Source: Hirsutella rhossiliensis (Eukaryota; Ascomycota; Sordariomycetes; Hypocreales; Ophiocordycipitaceae). Taken from it: 64,000 nucleotides of DNA. Where the stretch lies: contig NW_025408674.1 of the NCBI RefSeq assembly GCF_020360975.1, positions 1,364,001 to 1,428,000 on the forward strand, written 5' to 3'. The position numbers and the translations under genes were made by a program. Under the pieces are notes generated by a model. The model saw only the letters and a list, made by a program, of their open reading frames with translations. It was not told the origin of the DNA and did not search any database. Below, in pieces: positions 1 to 11,830 of the stretch (its first letter is position 1; each line of letters starts with the position of its first letter).

Positions 1-1580
1 CCTTTACTTACCTTAAGGCGATCTTTTCTACTAGTACTTATATCTTTTATATAAGCGCCTCGTTAACTATAGTATAGTACTAGTAGCCCTCGTCTATAAA
101 TACGGCGATAGGTAAGGAGTTATTAACTATAACCTATATTAAAGTAGGCTCCTCTTTTATATAAGTAGATAATTCCTCTTTCTCCTTTACTAATACTAGT
201 AATTAAGGCTCTAGAGCCTATCTTTACTTTAGAGCTACTTTTTTCCCTTTAGGCCTAAGGGAGTAGAGTCCTTTTCGTTATTTAAGGTAAGGAGTAGTTC
301 TATCTTTACTACTTAAACTATTATAGGCCGCTTAGCTAAAAGGAAAGGGCATTTTAATATAAAGTATATAGACGCGCTATAATATAGGTAGCGGCCGTTA
401 GCCTTCCTTTTCCCGATTTCCTTACTTATTACTTACTATACCTATTACTTAGAGAGCGAGATAGTATAAAGGATATTCGAAAATAACTTCCTACTACGTT
501 TAGCTCGGTCTATATAAGTAGCTAATATTAAGGTATCTCCGTTAATATTAATAGTTAGCTATTCCTTTTATAAAGGGGCAGTAATCCTATTACTACTATA
601 TAGCGTATACTTATAAAGCTTTTAAAAATATAGCGTTTACTTATAGCCCTATACTACCTTTATTAACTAGCTTATATACTTACTATAGTTAATAAGTATA
701 ATTATAGGGATAAGTAGCTCTTATAAGGCTAGCGTAATTAAGTTCTATAACTATATAAGCTTTGCGCTATCTTCCTATACTATAGTTCCCGCTACTTATA
801 AGAGCGTCTCTTCGAAGTTAAGGAGGAATTTACTAAAGGTCTACCCGTTCCTTTACTTAAGGGTCTATAGCCTATCCTATACCTTCTCCCGCTCCTATAT
901 ATTACTAAACGTATATATAAGGTATTAAAAGAAGTCCTATAGGTCGTGTTTACCTTTAAGGCCGCCCTTATCTTAGAATCTAGAGATCCGCTATATTTAA
1001 GGCTCTAGTAGCGTATAGAGGAGCGAATACTACGCTATATTATAATAGCCGTTTAGGCCCTATTTCTTATCTATTATAAACTTTATCTATAGCCGGCTAA
1101 GGAAGAAGTAAAAGGACTTAGGCTTACTATCCTAAGTTAGCTAAGGAAGCGGCTTCTATATCGGTAGTGCCGCCGCCGTAACTAGTATTACTAAGGTTAT
1201 AGGGGTTAACGCTAGTTTTATAGACGGCTCCCTTAGCATAGCGAGAACCTTATTCTTTTTACTAGCCGTCGCGCTTTTAATCGCTTTTAAGATAGCTATA
1301 ATACTTCTTATCTACCTAAGGGGTAGCGAGGTGCTTCCTTAAGGAAGCGGCACCCTTTTTAAGGAGATATCTATTAGATCTATTAGTTAATAGCTTATAC
1401 TATTATAAAGTAAGTAGAGGCGTATATATAAGTACTATCTATAGGATAATATTAATAAGCTATATAGAGCTCTTTTATATATAGCTAGCCTGCCCCTATA
1501 CTTATAAGATCCGGCCCTTTATATATAACTATATAGCTTAGGCCGCGGCCTAAGCCTATTACCTATAATAGTTAAAGACT
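1..1580. repeat. RIP-degraded repeat DNA, family not identified
   Basis: TA-rich sequence with almost no CpA or TpG and very many TpA, as in the following 13 kb. All frames are closed by TAA/TAG at short intervals. I tried both strands for transposase, reverse transcriptase or integrase motifs and could not assign it. It most likely belongs to the same mobile-element nest, because RIP acts on duplicated DNA, but the family is unknown. No gene is called here. Confidence 0.7.
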
Positions 1581-2521
1581 CTTATAATAGCTATTAAAAT
1601 AGCTTCTTTCTATAAATATTTTAAAAGCTTAGTAGTAAATAAAAGAGCTTATACTTTTTCTAATATAGTACGATTTATTCTTTTTATTCTACTATTAGAT
1701 TTTAGTATCCTAAGAAGACTAGAATTAAAAGTAATCCCTTCTTTTTTATAATAGAGCTTTATTTTATATATAAATTCTTTAGTATTATTAGAAAATACTT
1801 CTTTAATCTTAGTATTTTTAAGGTTATTTTCTACCCTATTTTTAAATTCTAGGAACCTATTTAGAGCTTCCCCCTTTTTTTAAAGTAGGTATATTTCTAG
1901 ATATTAGGTTCCTACGTTTAGGAAAGAAATATAATAGTAATATTTATTATAGGTAAGCACTTTAATTAGCCCTTAAATATCTAATACTATTTTTTCTAAA
2001 TAAGTATAAGACTTATATAAAGGTTATTTATTAACCTTATTTATTACTTTAGCTTTAATATATATTTCGTATTACTTTATTTTATTTTCCTCTTTTAAAG
2101 GTATTTTTATATCCTTATTATATCTTTTTAATATTTCTAAAATAGCCCTACTATTTATATACCCTAAGTATAAGTGCTAAGTATAAAAATCTATATCCTT
2201 TGCCTTTAAAGATATAATAAGGATTAATTAGCTTTCTAATAAAGGTTCTATAAGAATATAATATAATTTATTTCTAAGAAATCCTTTAGTAAGGACCTTA
2301 GCCTTATTATCTAATAAAAGGACTTTATTTCCTCTTATTAAAGCATAGGTATTATTAAAATAAGATTAGGATAGTATATTTACCCTTAATTTAAGTATAT
2401 AAAAGTAATCTTAAAGGATATACCTTTTACTATTATATAGGAACTTAAATACTAAGTCCCTTTTTCCTTTTACTAATATAAAGGAAGCTTTTCCCTAGTA
2501 AACTTTAAACTTAATTTCTTT
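1581..2521 (-). mobile_element. Copia-type retrotransposon relic, integrase part (minus strand)
   Basis: Read on the minus strand this stretch resembles the GAG-pre-integrase and integrase part of a Ty1/copia polyprotein. A region like the pre-integrase zinc-binding segment lies near 2,240-1,900, and a degraded form of the Copia integrase end (pattern R-I-N-R-T-I-L-E) lies near 1,660-1,690. Many in-frame TAA/TAG codons are present. The upstream gag part of the same relic continues beyond the inserted gypsy element, from 10,530 onwards, so the relic was split by that insertion. Homology after about 1,600 stops, so its RT/RNase H half is missing or unrecognisable. Boundaries are approximate. 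Confidence 0.6.
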
Positions 2522-2526
2522 ATAGT
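2522..2526. repeat. Left target-site duplication of gypsy element
   Basis: The 5 bp ATAGT directly before the left LTR reappears directly after the right LTR at 10,525-10,529. This fixes the ends of the inserted element and shows insertion by a retroviral-type integrase. Confidence 0.85.
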
Positions 2527-2783
2527 TATAAGAGCGCTACTAAGAGGTATAGGCTAATAAAGCACTTAGGTATATAGTACTAATATATCGGTAGGGTATC
2601 GGTAGGGAATCGTGCCTACCCCGCTTATATATTATAGACTACTCGCTACTTTAACTAAAGAGGAGAAATCCCTCTTCTTATAAGCTTTAGTCTTATAATA
2701 AGGAGAATATAATATATATAGCGTAGTACCTCTAGCTATCTCTACTACCTAACTAATCGTACTATAATACGTATTCCCTTATA
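2527..2783 (+). repeat. Left LTR of the gypsy element
   Basis: 257 bp, nearly identical to 10,268-10,524. It starts TATAAGAGCG and ends CCCTTATA. Differences from the right LTR are all transitions of the RIP type. Confidence 0.9.
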
Positions 2784-2941
2784 ATTTCTAAAGCTTCCCT
2801 TTTTAGTTACCTAGTAAAGATAGCTACTTAGAGAAGACTACGTAACGCTCCTATAGCGCGATATAGTAGTTAACTAGTTAAGGCCTCTTCGTTACGTATA
2901 TCGAGTATCTACTTAAGAGATAAAGAATAGGAAGATATATC

Positions 2942-3163
2942 TGTCACGACCCTGGGCGCCAGCGTAGAGCCGCCAGCGCAGCACCTCACCAGTGTCACGT
3001 GCCCAAGCAGCATCACGTGCCCACGCGCGACCTCGTGTCTATATAAGGGCCCGCTCGGTCGTGTAGTCTAGTCTTCCTTTCTTGCTCCTTAGCTTTGAGT
3101 CTTTGTTCATAGTGCCAATACATCTTTATAGCCGTCAAGGCTCGTATGTGCCTGGCCGTAACA
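2942..3163 (+). mobile_element. Solo LTR, not RIP-mutated, inserted inside the gypsy element
   Basis: A 222-bp island of normal base composition, rich in CpA and TpG, inside RIP-mutated DNA. It begins TGTCACGACC and ends GCCGTAACA, the canonical TG...CA termini. It is flanked by a perfect 5-bp duplication ATATC (2,937-2,941 and 3,164-3,168). It contains a TATA-like box (about 3,040-3,047) and two CACGTG motifs (2,996-3,001 and 3,014-3,019), fitting a promoter-bearing U3 region. With no internal domain, it is best read as a solo LTR left by LTR-LTR recombination of a full element. Its intact bases mean it arrived after RIP had acted on the surrounding element, or that being short and alone it escaped RIP. 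Strand follows the TATA orientation. Confidence 0.88.
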
Positions 3164-3179
3164 ATATCCTCGGAATAGA

Positions 3180-4330
3180 CCCTTACTACGGACGGCGTTA
3201 TAACTATATCGAAGATATCGCTACCTATAGGCGTAAGATAACTATCTCGTAAGGAAAAGCTTATAGCCCTATAAGCGCGCGTTAAGAAGCTAGAGGAGAC
3301 GAAACGCCTATAAGATCGCGTTATATAATTAAAGGAGGAAATTACTAAACGCGCTAGTATTATTGCTATCCGTTTAAGGAAGCGTCGATAGTCTTACTCC
3401 CTTAAATCGGACGGTAGTCGCGGTAGCGAGGTTAAGATTAAAAATATCGCTTAATTATCTTAACCTACTAATATACGGAAACGTCTAGACTAGACTTATA
3501 ATCTAGAGAACGCCTTTAGGGCAGCGCTTAAACGCTTTCGTCGCAACGAAATAAAGATCCTTTATATAGTAGATTATATATATAGCGACTATAAAGCGAG
3601 ATAGCGCCGATACCTTAAAGAATAAACGCTAATTAACTAAACTAAATATAGTATAGATTAGGTATACTTTAAGGAATAGATACTTATCTTAATTAAGGAT
3701 ACTATAAATAAGGAGATACTATTAGCGACGTAATTAAAGGAGGCTCGCTAACGAGAAGGCTAGTCCCCCTTAGAGTTTAGCTTATACCTTAACTCCTTAA
3801 AGAGGTATTTTAAACGCTTATCGGAAAAGGCGCGTGCTTTTATATTTTTTGCTAAGCTAGAGCTATAACTTTTAGACTAAATTAACCTTTATTTAATACC
3901 TATCTATACCTATTAACGGGAAGAGCTTATATAAGTCGCTTAATAATATTAGGATACTACTACTAATAAGAGGCAACGTATTAATACTACTTCTACCCCT
4001 AGAGGAACTAGGAATAGAAGTAGTGCTATACCCTAAGGTAGTACGTATAAGGGAAGGAATTAAAGAGGCCGATAAGCTAAGCTAAATCGTTAAGGAAATA
4101 CTACTAATTCGACTAATAACTAGTAAGCTAGCGATATACCTACTAAGGGCTAAACTAAGGGACATTATTAAGGAAGAGGATCTTCTACTTAATTAGGAAT
4201 TATATATTTCTAATATAATAAGCTAAGATACCTATCTATAAAATATATTAATTCTCTAAAAGTAGAAACCCTAATAAAGACTCTTAGACTTAATACCGTA
4301 AAATAAGGAAAAGGTAAGATATTAAAGTAA
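3180..4330 (+). pseudogene. Degraded gag region of the gypsy element
   Basis: The stretch between the solo LTR and the pol motifs has a plus-strand frame with charged, gag-like composition broken by many TAA/TAG codons. Near its end, at about 4,205-4,246, codons keep the spacing of a CX2CX4HX4C zinc knuckle, with the cysteine and histidine codons changed by C-to-T or G-to-A transitions. This identifies the nucleocapsid part. Limits are approximate. Confidence 0.6.
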
Positions 4331-7300
4331 ACGCCTCTCCCTTAGTAAACTTAATACTTATAGGATAGTTACTTAAAACTCCTATAACGATATTAAGGCG
4401 AAACCTTACTAAAGTCCCTATATACTTAGATACTTATAGTGCCGTTAACCTTATAAATATATACTTTACCTAATAGTAGGGATTACTATAAGTAGCGCTA
4501 TTATACCCTAAGTTATTAAGGCTTAATAATAGTAAGGTAAAGGAGTATAAAGTATAGTTAGTACCGCTCTAAATAATAGATATAAGGGGCACTAAAAAAA
4601 TAATTACTTATTTCTATATTAATACTAATAAGTTAACGCTAAACGATTAGGTATTAATCCTTTTATTAGTTACTACCTTAAAGGATAAACGTATCTATAT
4701 TATCCTATAGAAACGATAGTAGTAGTTTAAGTATTAACTAAGTAGCGAAACCCTATAAAATCCCTATAGATTCCTTTAGGAATATAGGAATAAAGTAAGG
4801 GTATATATAATAGCGCTTAATCCTAAGCTAATCCTACTACTAAATAAAGATAAAGATAAAGGGATTCTATAGGAAGAATAGGCCGAAATCCTACTAACTA
4901 TCTACTAGTTTAAAGATACTTTCTTAGCTAATAAATCCGATTTATTATTAGCTAGAAAGAGAACGGATTACTTAATTAATTTAATCCTTAATATAGAACC
5001 TCTTTATAGACCGATTTACCCTTTATTATAAAGGGAACTCTAAGTATTACGCGACTAGATCTAAGACGTAATAAAAAGGAAAATAATCTAGGAGTTAAAG
5101 AGCCTAGCTAGGGCGCCTATCTTTTTTATTCTAAAAAAGGATAATACCTTATAGCTATATATAGACTACTAAGGACTTAACTAGGTTACGTAAAAGAATT
5201 AGTACCCTTTACCCCTTATTTCGGAGATTATTAACTACTATTAAGGAGCTAAGTATTTTTCTAAGATTAATATACGGAATACGTATTAACGTATTCGAAT
5301 TTAAGAAGGAGATAAATAAAAGACCGCTTTTTAAATATATTATAGATATTTTAAATACCTAGTAATACCTTTTAGACTTACTAATATACTAGCTACGTTT
5401 TAAAGCTATATCTATTAAGCGCTTAAGGGGCTCGTAGATATAATCTATATAGTCTACCTTAACGATATCCTTATATACTCTAAAACGAGAGAAGAATATA
5501 CTAAATACTTAGGATAAGTAATAGAAAGGCTAAGGGCTATAGAGCTCTATATAAAACTATTAAAGTATATCTTCTATTAATAGTTAGTTAAGTTCCTTAG
5601 GTTTATATTATCTATTAATAGGGTATTAATAGACCCTTAATAGGTAAAGGTAATAGCCTAATAGCCTAAACCTATAACCTACTATAATATTTAGGTTTTC
5701 CTTAAGTTTTATAATTTTTACTAACGATTTATATATAGGCACTTAGGAGTTATAGCGCCCTTAATAGTATTACTAAAGGGGAGTAAGAATAGGAAGAAGC
5801 TAGGGAGTATAGAGCTAAACCTTACTAAAAGGGCAGCGTTTTAGGCTCTTAAGGATACTTTTTAAGGAGCCCTACTCCTTTAATATTACGATCTAGAAAG
5901 ATATATTTATATCGAAATAGATATATTATAATTCGCGATAGTAGGGATTATCTCTTAACCTAATAATAAAGGGCGTTACTATCCGATCGTATTTTAGTTA
6001 AGGAAGTTTACTAGAGCCGAACTTAATTATAGTATTCTAGACTAAGAACTCTTTACTATCGTTAAGTTATTTAAATACTAGCAATATTATATTAAAGGGG
6101 TAGCGTATAAAGTAAAGGTATTATCGGACTATTATAACCTTTAGACGTTTATATACTAAACCTCCTTAAATAAAAGGTAAGTAAGATAGTATATATATTT
6201 AGTACTATTTAACTTTACGATTAAGTATCGTATAGGTAAATTTAACCTAGCGGACGCGCTATTAAGAATGCCTAGATATAAGAGCGAGAAGCCCCTATCT
6301 ATAGAACTATTACTAGAGCTATAAGCGAAGCTAGCTATTATTAATACTATATCTATATAGAGAAATAATAAGGCGTTTTTATAGGTAAAGAGATACTTAA
6401 CCTTAAGTTAATATAAGTATAGTAAAGTGCTTATATATAAGGAAAATATATAAGCTTATCTATAGCGAAACTATAATAATTCGGGTATAAGACCTAAATA
6501 ATTAGCTAATTAAGCTAAAGAGAGAGCTAGTTATAAATAGTTACTCTTAAGGAAGACCGCTGAAGCGCCTACTATATAAAGGTTTATATAGTAGAAGTTC
6601 TAGAACTATTACTAGAGTTACTAAAACGCACTTAGTCGGTTAATATAGCGATTAGTAGGCTAAAGGAGACTAAAGACTTCTTAAAAGGGAAGGGTTTTTA
6701 GTTAATACGCCTAGATAGACTACTACTATAGAAGGGTTATATCGTAGTGCCTTTAGAGGTAGCTTTACGGTAAGAGCTAATATAGCTCTTCTATAACGAT
6801 CCGTTAATAGGATACTTTAGCTCCTAACGTACTAGCGAACTACTAGCGAGGAACTTCTACTAGGATAGAATAACGAAAGACGTAAATAAATACGTCTAGT
6901 TATACCTAGTATATTAAGGTATAGTATCTAAGAGGCATCGCCCTTATAGTACTATATAATCGTTACTATATCCTATACGACTATAGGAAGAATTATTAAT
7001 AGACTTTACTATAGGTCTGCCTAAAGTATAGTATAATAGACGAGACGTTAATACGATCTTAGTAATCGTAAACCGATATACTAAGTATTGCCTCTTCTTT
7101 CCTATCTCTAAGATAATAATAGCCCTAGAGCTAGTAGAATTATTCTATTACTAAATTAAATTAGTATATAGACCTCTAAAAGGTATTATCTTAGATAGAG
7201 GGTCCCTATTTATAAGTAAGTTCTAGTTAGATCTCTATTTTATCTTATAAGTAAAATATAGGCTATCGACGGTATTTTACCCGTAAACTAACGGGCAAAC

Positions 7301-8100
7301 GGAACGAATAAACTAAGCTATATAGTACTACTTAAGATACTTTACTAACTTAGAATAAACTAACTAAGCGTTACTCCTATATATTACTTAATTTATATAT
7401 AATAATATAAAGAACGCGATAACTAGGTTATTACTTAATAAAGCGTTAATAGGTTACTAACTAAACTTCTATATTAATACTAAGGACGATATTATTTAAA
7501 GGGGGGTACCTAAAGTAAGAGTAAGAGTTACTAAGCTATAGGAGCTACGAAAGAGGCTTAAGAAATACTAAGGAAAGGCTATTAAATCGTAAGCGAAATA
7601 CTACGATTTAAGGTATTAACCGCTTATATTAAAAGTAAGAGACCTTATAGTATTATCGATAAAGAACTTACGCTTTAAGGACGAAAAAAGAAAACTCTTA
7701 CCTAAGTATATTAAACTATTTCGGGTCCTATAAGCTATTAGAAAGTAAGTATATTATCTTATACTCCCTAAGAAGTACTTACGCCTCTATAACGTTTTCT
7801 ATATTAGTCTTTTAAAGCTATAGAAGGAGCGTAAAGGCACCTATAAAGATAGCGAAACTCTACCGATACTAAACTTAAAGGATAACGAAAGCGAATAGGA
7901 AGTCTAAGAGATTAAAGACTAAAAGAGATTTAAGGGCGATACCTTTTTCCTTATTAAATAGAAAGGATAGCTAGCTAAGTATAACTAATAGGTCGAGGCT
8001 AAAGATATAGCGAATAGCTAAGACCTTATTAAAGAATATACTACTCGCTTAACTAGGAAAAAGAGGCGTAAGACTAAGTAAGGTAGGGAAACCTATTAGC
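4331..8100 (+). pseudogene. Degraded Ty3/gypsy pol (protease, RT, RNase H, integrase)
   Basis: Family signatures occur in order on the plus strand despite many stop codons. A protease-like segment lies near 4,420-4,460. The RT segment around 5,110-5,190 contains FFILKKDNT and a degraded VDYRGLN-type motif. The RT active-site box reads YLND-ILIYS at 5,455-5,481, where YVDD is usual. RNase H-like sequence follows near 5,830-6,250. An integrase core reads DFTIGLP near 7,000, and the segment LSTVFYP-TNGQTERIN lies at about 7,260-7,310. Protease-RT-RNase H-integrase is the Ty3/gypsy order. No functional product is possible. Confidence 0.82.
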
Positions 8101-8369
8101 GTAAAGAGACGCTACTAAATTAATAACGAATCCCTACTAAATCGCTACTAACTTATTAATATATTAATACGCTTAAACGTCCTATAACTATATATAAAAT
8201 AGTAAAATAGGAGAATAAGGAAAACTATTTATATTACCTATTAAATATTATTAAGGAAAATAAAACTAAACTATAACTCTACTAAGGCCCTAACGATAAA
8301 AGAGAGAAGGATAGTTATAGCTAAATAAAAGAAAGATAAGACCTATTTATTACTTCCGACTACCTTTCT

Positions 8370-9886
8370 TTTTTACCGGTATAGCGGGAACTAACTAAGG
8401 CGCCCCCTTTACTATACTAAATACCTTTAGAAATACCGGAATTACCCTATCCTTTACTCCTTCCTTATCCTCCGCGTTAAGACCTATCTCTATTAGCACG
8501 GTACTTACCTCGGCCTTAGTAAATAGTAAGGTATATTACTACGAAGTATAGCTTATATCGCCGTCGATAAGGCGGAGTTTTAACTAGGATTCCTAGGCTT
8601 AGTACTCTAGGCTTATATAGGCGATATTAAATAGGGGCGCGGGGTTAAGGCGAATAATAAGCTCGCGGCGCTTATTAATTAGCGTATAGTAGTCGGTATA
8701 CTCGACCTAGTATATCGTTAGGCGGTTGCTAATAAAAAGGTTAGATAAAACTTATAATAGTAAACTTCTATATACTTATAGTCCTAAAGGACTTACGATA
8801 AGCCGTCTTAGTAGCGTTAAAAGCCTTAGCTAAATACTATATTATAATAGCGAGACGGCGCCGATTAGCCTCCTTAAAAACGAGCACGCCTACGTTTAAG
8901 CTATTGTCCTTAGTATCCTCGTTACTAGTCTTTAGCTTATTAAGCTCGCGTAGGTGCTTAACGATAGCGACTATATCGGCCTAGTTACTAGATATAAGAG
9001 TAGCGGCCTTAAGAAAGATTAGCTTATTAATTATAATATTTAAAGTTAAGGGGAAACTTACTTAGTTATAGGTCGCGGTATATCTATAGCACTACTTATA
9101 GCGCGTTAAGGAAACCCCTAAGAAAATATAGCTAATTAAGAGCACCTTAATAGGCTTAGGCTCGGTTATACTATACTCCTTAACGACCGTCCTAAAATAA
9201 TATATATACTAGAGCTTACGAGGGATAACCCTATAGGCCCTAACCGGGCGGGCTTTAGCCTTAGATCGGGTACGCTTCTTTATAGGAGCGCGACCGCTTT
9301 ATACTACCGCCTAGGTGCCCTCGTCTCCGGCGCTACCGTTCTCGGGTTCGTTGGTAAGAAGAGTCGGATCGCGGCCGTCTCTATTATTACCGTTATTATT
9401 ATCTTAGCCCTCGTTCGGCTAGGCCTTATCGTTAATATTAGCCTACTTATTCTAAGGAGCGGCCTAGGCAATAATCTCCTATTAGCTAGAGCCGCCCTAT
9501 TAAGATAGAGTAGCCGGGTTATCGGTACTTACCTAGGAGCGCCTAGGCACGATCTCCTCGCTAGTATTAGTATCGCTAACGGGGGTAATAGACTTATAAG
9601 TTTCTAGGCCTATAGAGGTAGGCTTATCGGCGGTCGGAGTTAGGGCACTTAGCGGGGTAACGGGGGCACGACCCTCGCTAATATTAGGTCCCGGACTAGA
9701 AGTCTCCTAAGACTAGGATTCCCCTATGCCTTTCTTAGCTTTCTTCGCTAAGGGGGAACTAGCGTTACTATAAGACTTCTAGGCCGATCGCTTACGTTTT
9801 AAGGGCGAACCCGCCGCTACCTACTCCTATATATAGCGTAGGAAATCGGCGTTATAGTTCTTTATCTTCTTTAGCGTAGAAGGCAT
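8370..9886 (-). pseudogene. Degraded ORF antisense to gag-pol in the gypsy 3' region
   Basis: On the minus strand a frame opens with ATG at 9,886 (MPSTLKKIKNYNADF...) and continues for roughly 1.1-1.5 kb. It is interrupted almost only by TAG/TAA codons that RIP would create from CAG, CAA or TGG. Composition is Ser/Pro/Thr-rich, then a basic cluster (KKRTRSK) and a region with charged, helix-like sequence. A KRKRS stretch near residue 31 resembles a nuclear signal. I recognise no domain. It lies between the integrase and the right LTR, opposite to gag-pol, so it looks like an extra gene carried by the element. The downstream limit is uncertain because the frame becomes ambiguous below about 8,740. 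Confidence 0.5.
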
Positions 9887-10252
9887 TATTATTAATAAAT
9901 CGTCGATAAAAAGTAATATAAAAAGGTATAAGGGATTAATAAAAAAAGGCATAAAACTCTATAGTAATCGTAAGCGGAAGAGTTAAAGAAAAAAAGAAAA
10001 TAAAAAAAGTAGGAGATATATATATATACTCTTTATATTATAGTTACGCGGCCGATATATAAGCGATACCGTAACGGTTACTTAGTAGTAACCGCTAGTA
10101 TAATAACTATTAACGTTATAGAGCATAGACTAACGTATACTTATACGAGCGTATACGCGCGATATATAACCGAAACTACCTCTCTTCCTAACTAAATATA
10201 TATAGCGTAGCGAAAGTAATATATATTAAAGATATAGCCGAGACGTTTATAT

Positions 10253-10263
10253 AGGAGGGGAGA
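10253..10263 (+). other. Polypurine tract before right LTR
   Basis: A purine run (AGGAGGGGAGA) four bases upstream of the right LTR, the expected site of plus-strand DNA priming in LTR retrotransposons. Confidence 0.6.
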
Positions 10264-10267
10264 TAAT

Positions 10268-10524
10268 TATAAGAGCGCTACTAGGAGGTATAGGCTAATA
10301 AAGCACTTAGGTATATAGTACTAATATATCGGTAGGGTATCGGTAGGGAATCGTGCCTACCCCGCTTATATATTATAGACTACTCGCTACTCTAACTAAA
10401 GAGGAGAAATCCCTCTTCTCGTAAGCTTTAGTCTTATAATAAGGAGAATATAATATATATAGCGTAGTACCTCTAGCTATCTCTACTACCTAACTAATCG
10501 TACCGTAATATATATTCCCTTATA
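10268..10524 (+). repeat. Right LTR of the gypsy element
   Basis: 257 bp, nearly identical to 2,527-2,783 and followed directly by the ATAGT duplication at 10,525-10,529. It keeps a few C and G bases that are T and A in the left copy. Confidence 0.9.
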
Positions 10525-10529
10525 ATAGT

Positions 10530-11830
10530 TAATAAGGAAATTTTTATTCGATACTATATACTTAGTAGCTCTAGTATTATAAATAAAATTAAAGATCCTT
10601 TTATTCTTATAACTAAGAAATCCTTTTTTTCTTACCTTTAAAACTAATTCCTTTATTCTAGGAATCGAGGCTTCTAGAGGTCCTAAAAAAAAGTCTTTAT
10701 TAGCTTCTACTATAGGGGTATTTTTAGAGGTTAAAATTACCTCTAAATTCTTAGACGTTTATATAGGGGTCGGAGCCCTAGAAAGGTCTATAAGGTTAAT
10801 ATCTAGGTCTATATTTTCTTATAAAGCTATATTTAAGACCTTATTACTATCGTCTAAATCGGACTTTAGCTCTATAATTTAAGCCTTCCTTCTTTTATTA
10901 GTAGTAGAAATACTACTAAAAGGGGATTTCTTTCTAAAAAAAGAAGATAAAAAAGAAGATTTTCTCTTCTTAGAAATTTAAGTCTTATTATTCTTTTTTC
11001 CTTTATTTAAAACCTAATAAGTAGGAGTCTTATTTAGGTATAATTTATAGCAATTTACTATAAAATGCCCTGGTTTTTTATATTCCTTATAATAAGGAGT
11101 ATCTATAGAATTTCTATAGGATTTCTAAGGCTTCCTTTATATTAAGAAGGCTTTCTTTAAAGATTCGTCTATATCTTTTATTCTTCTAGCTTCGTCTAAA
11201 AGACTAGCTATAAGGGTTTCGAGGGTAAACGCTATAGAATTATACCTAAGGCTCTATATAATATTTATAATATAGCTTTTAAATTCCTTATTAAGGCAAT
11301 TAAGAATCTATACTATAAGAATAACTTCTAGAATTTCTATATTATAGGATTTTAAATCCTTATAGATTTCCTTTACCTTATAAAGGTATTTCTCTAAATT
11401 AAAGTCCGAGGGACTAAGATTAAAGAGCTGCTTAATAAGTAGATAATTCGACGAAAAGTTCGACGGATTATATAGCTTTTTAAGCTCATCCTACGCTTTT
11501 TTAGCATTTTTTAGATACTAAATTTATATTAAGGGACTATCTTTAACTTAAAGGAATATTATAAATAAAGCCTCTATAGTCTATATATAATTTACTTACT
11601 TTAAAGCAGTAATAAGCTTTTCTTTTATAAGGATAGCTTCTATCCTCGTAGTCTATAAGGTATAATTTAAATTTCCCTTAAGTCTAGTAAATTCGTATTC
11701 TTTCTATTTACTTATTTTATATAAATTTAGTATTATTTCGTTTATAGGGATTAAGAAGTCTAGACGGGAGTTTAAGAGCATAGGAAGGTAAAAGAAGTTA
11801 GAGGGAATTTCGAAAGGAATTTTAATTGAA
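10530..11830 (-). mobile_element. Copia-type retrotransposon relic, gag part (minus strand)
   Basis: Minus-strand reading gives a degraded gag-like protein. At 11,091-11,050 it shows the pattern Y-x2-Y-x4-H-x4-C within KKPGHFIVNC, a CCHC zinc knuckle in which two cysteines became tyrosines, as RIP does to TGC/TGT. The part nearer 11,800 is like the N-terminal gag of fungal Copia elements, and the part nearer 10,550 leads toward the protease. It joins the integrase part at 2,521 once the inserted gypsy element is ignored. G+C is visibly lower than in the gypsy element, with long A runs. Confidence 0.6.

Larger units (their letters stand above)
2527..10524 (+). mobile_element. Complete but RIP-inactivated Ty3/gypsy LTR retrotransposon
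   Basis: A 7,998-bp element bounded by two 257-bp direct repeats and a 5-bp target duplication (ATAGT). LTR ends read TA...TA, as expected if the usual TG...CA ends were mutated by RIP. The plus strand holds a degraded gag with a zinc-knuckle relic, then protease, reverse transcriptase, RNase H and integrase signatures in Ty3/gypsy order, all interrupted by TAA/TAG. A purine tract precedes the right LTR. The two LTRs differ at about 8 positions by hand alignment, all C/T or G/A transitions, so they cannot be used as a simple age clock. The element contains a later solo LTR (2,942-3,163) and interrupts an older Copia relic. It is dead: no open frame survives. Confidence 0.88.
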
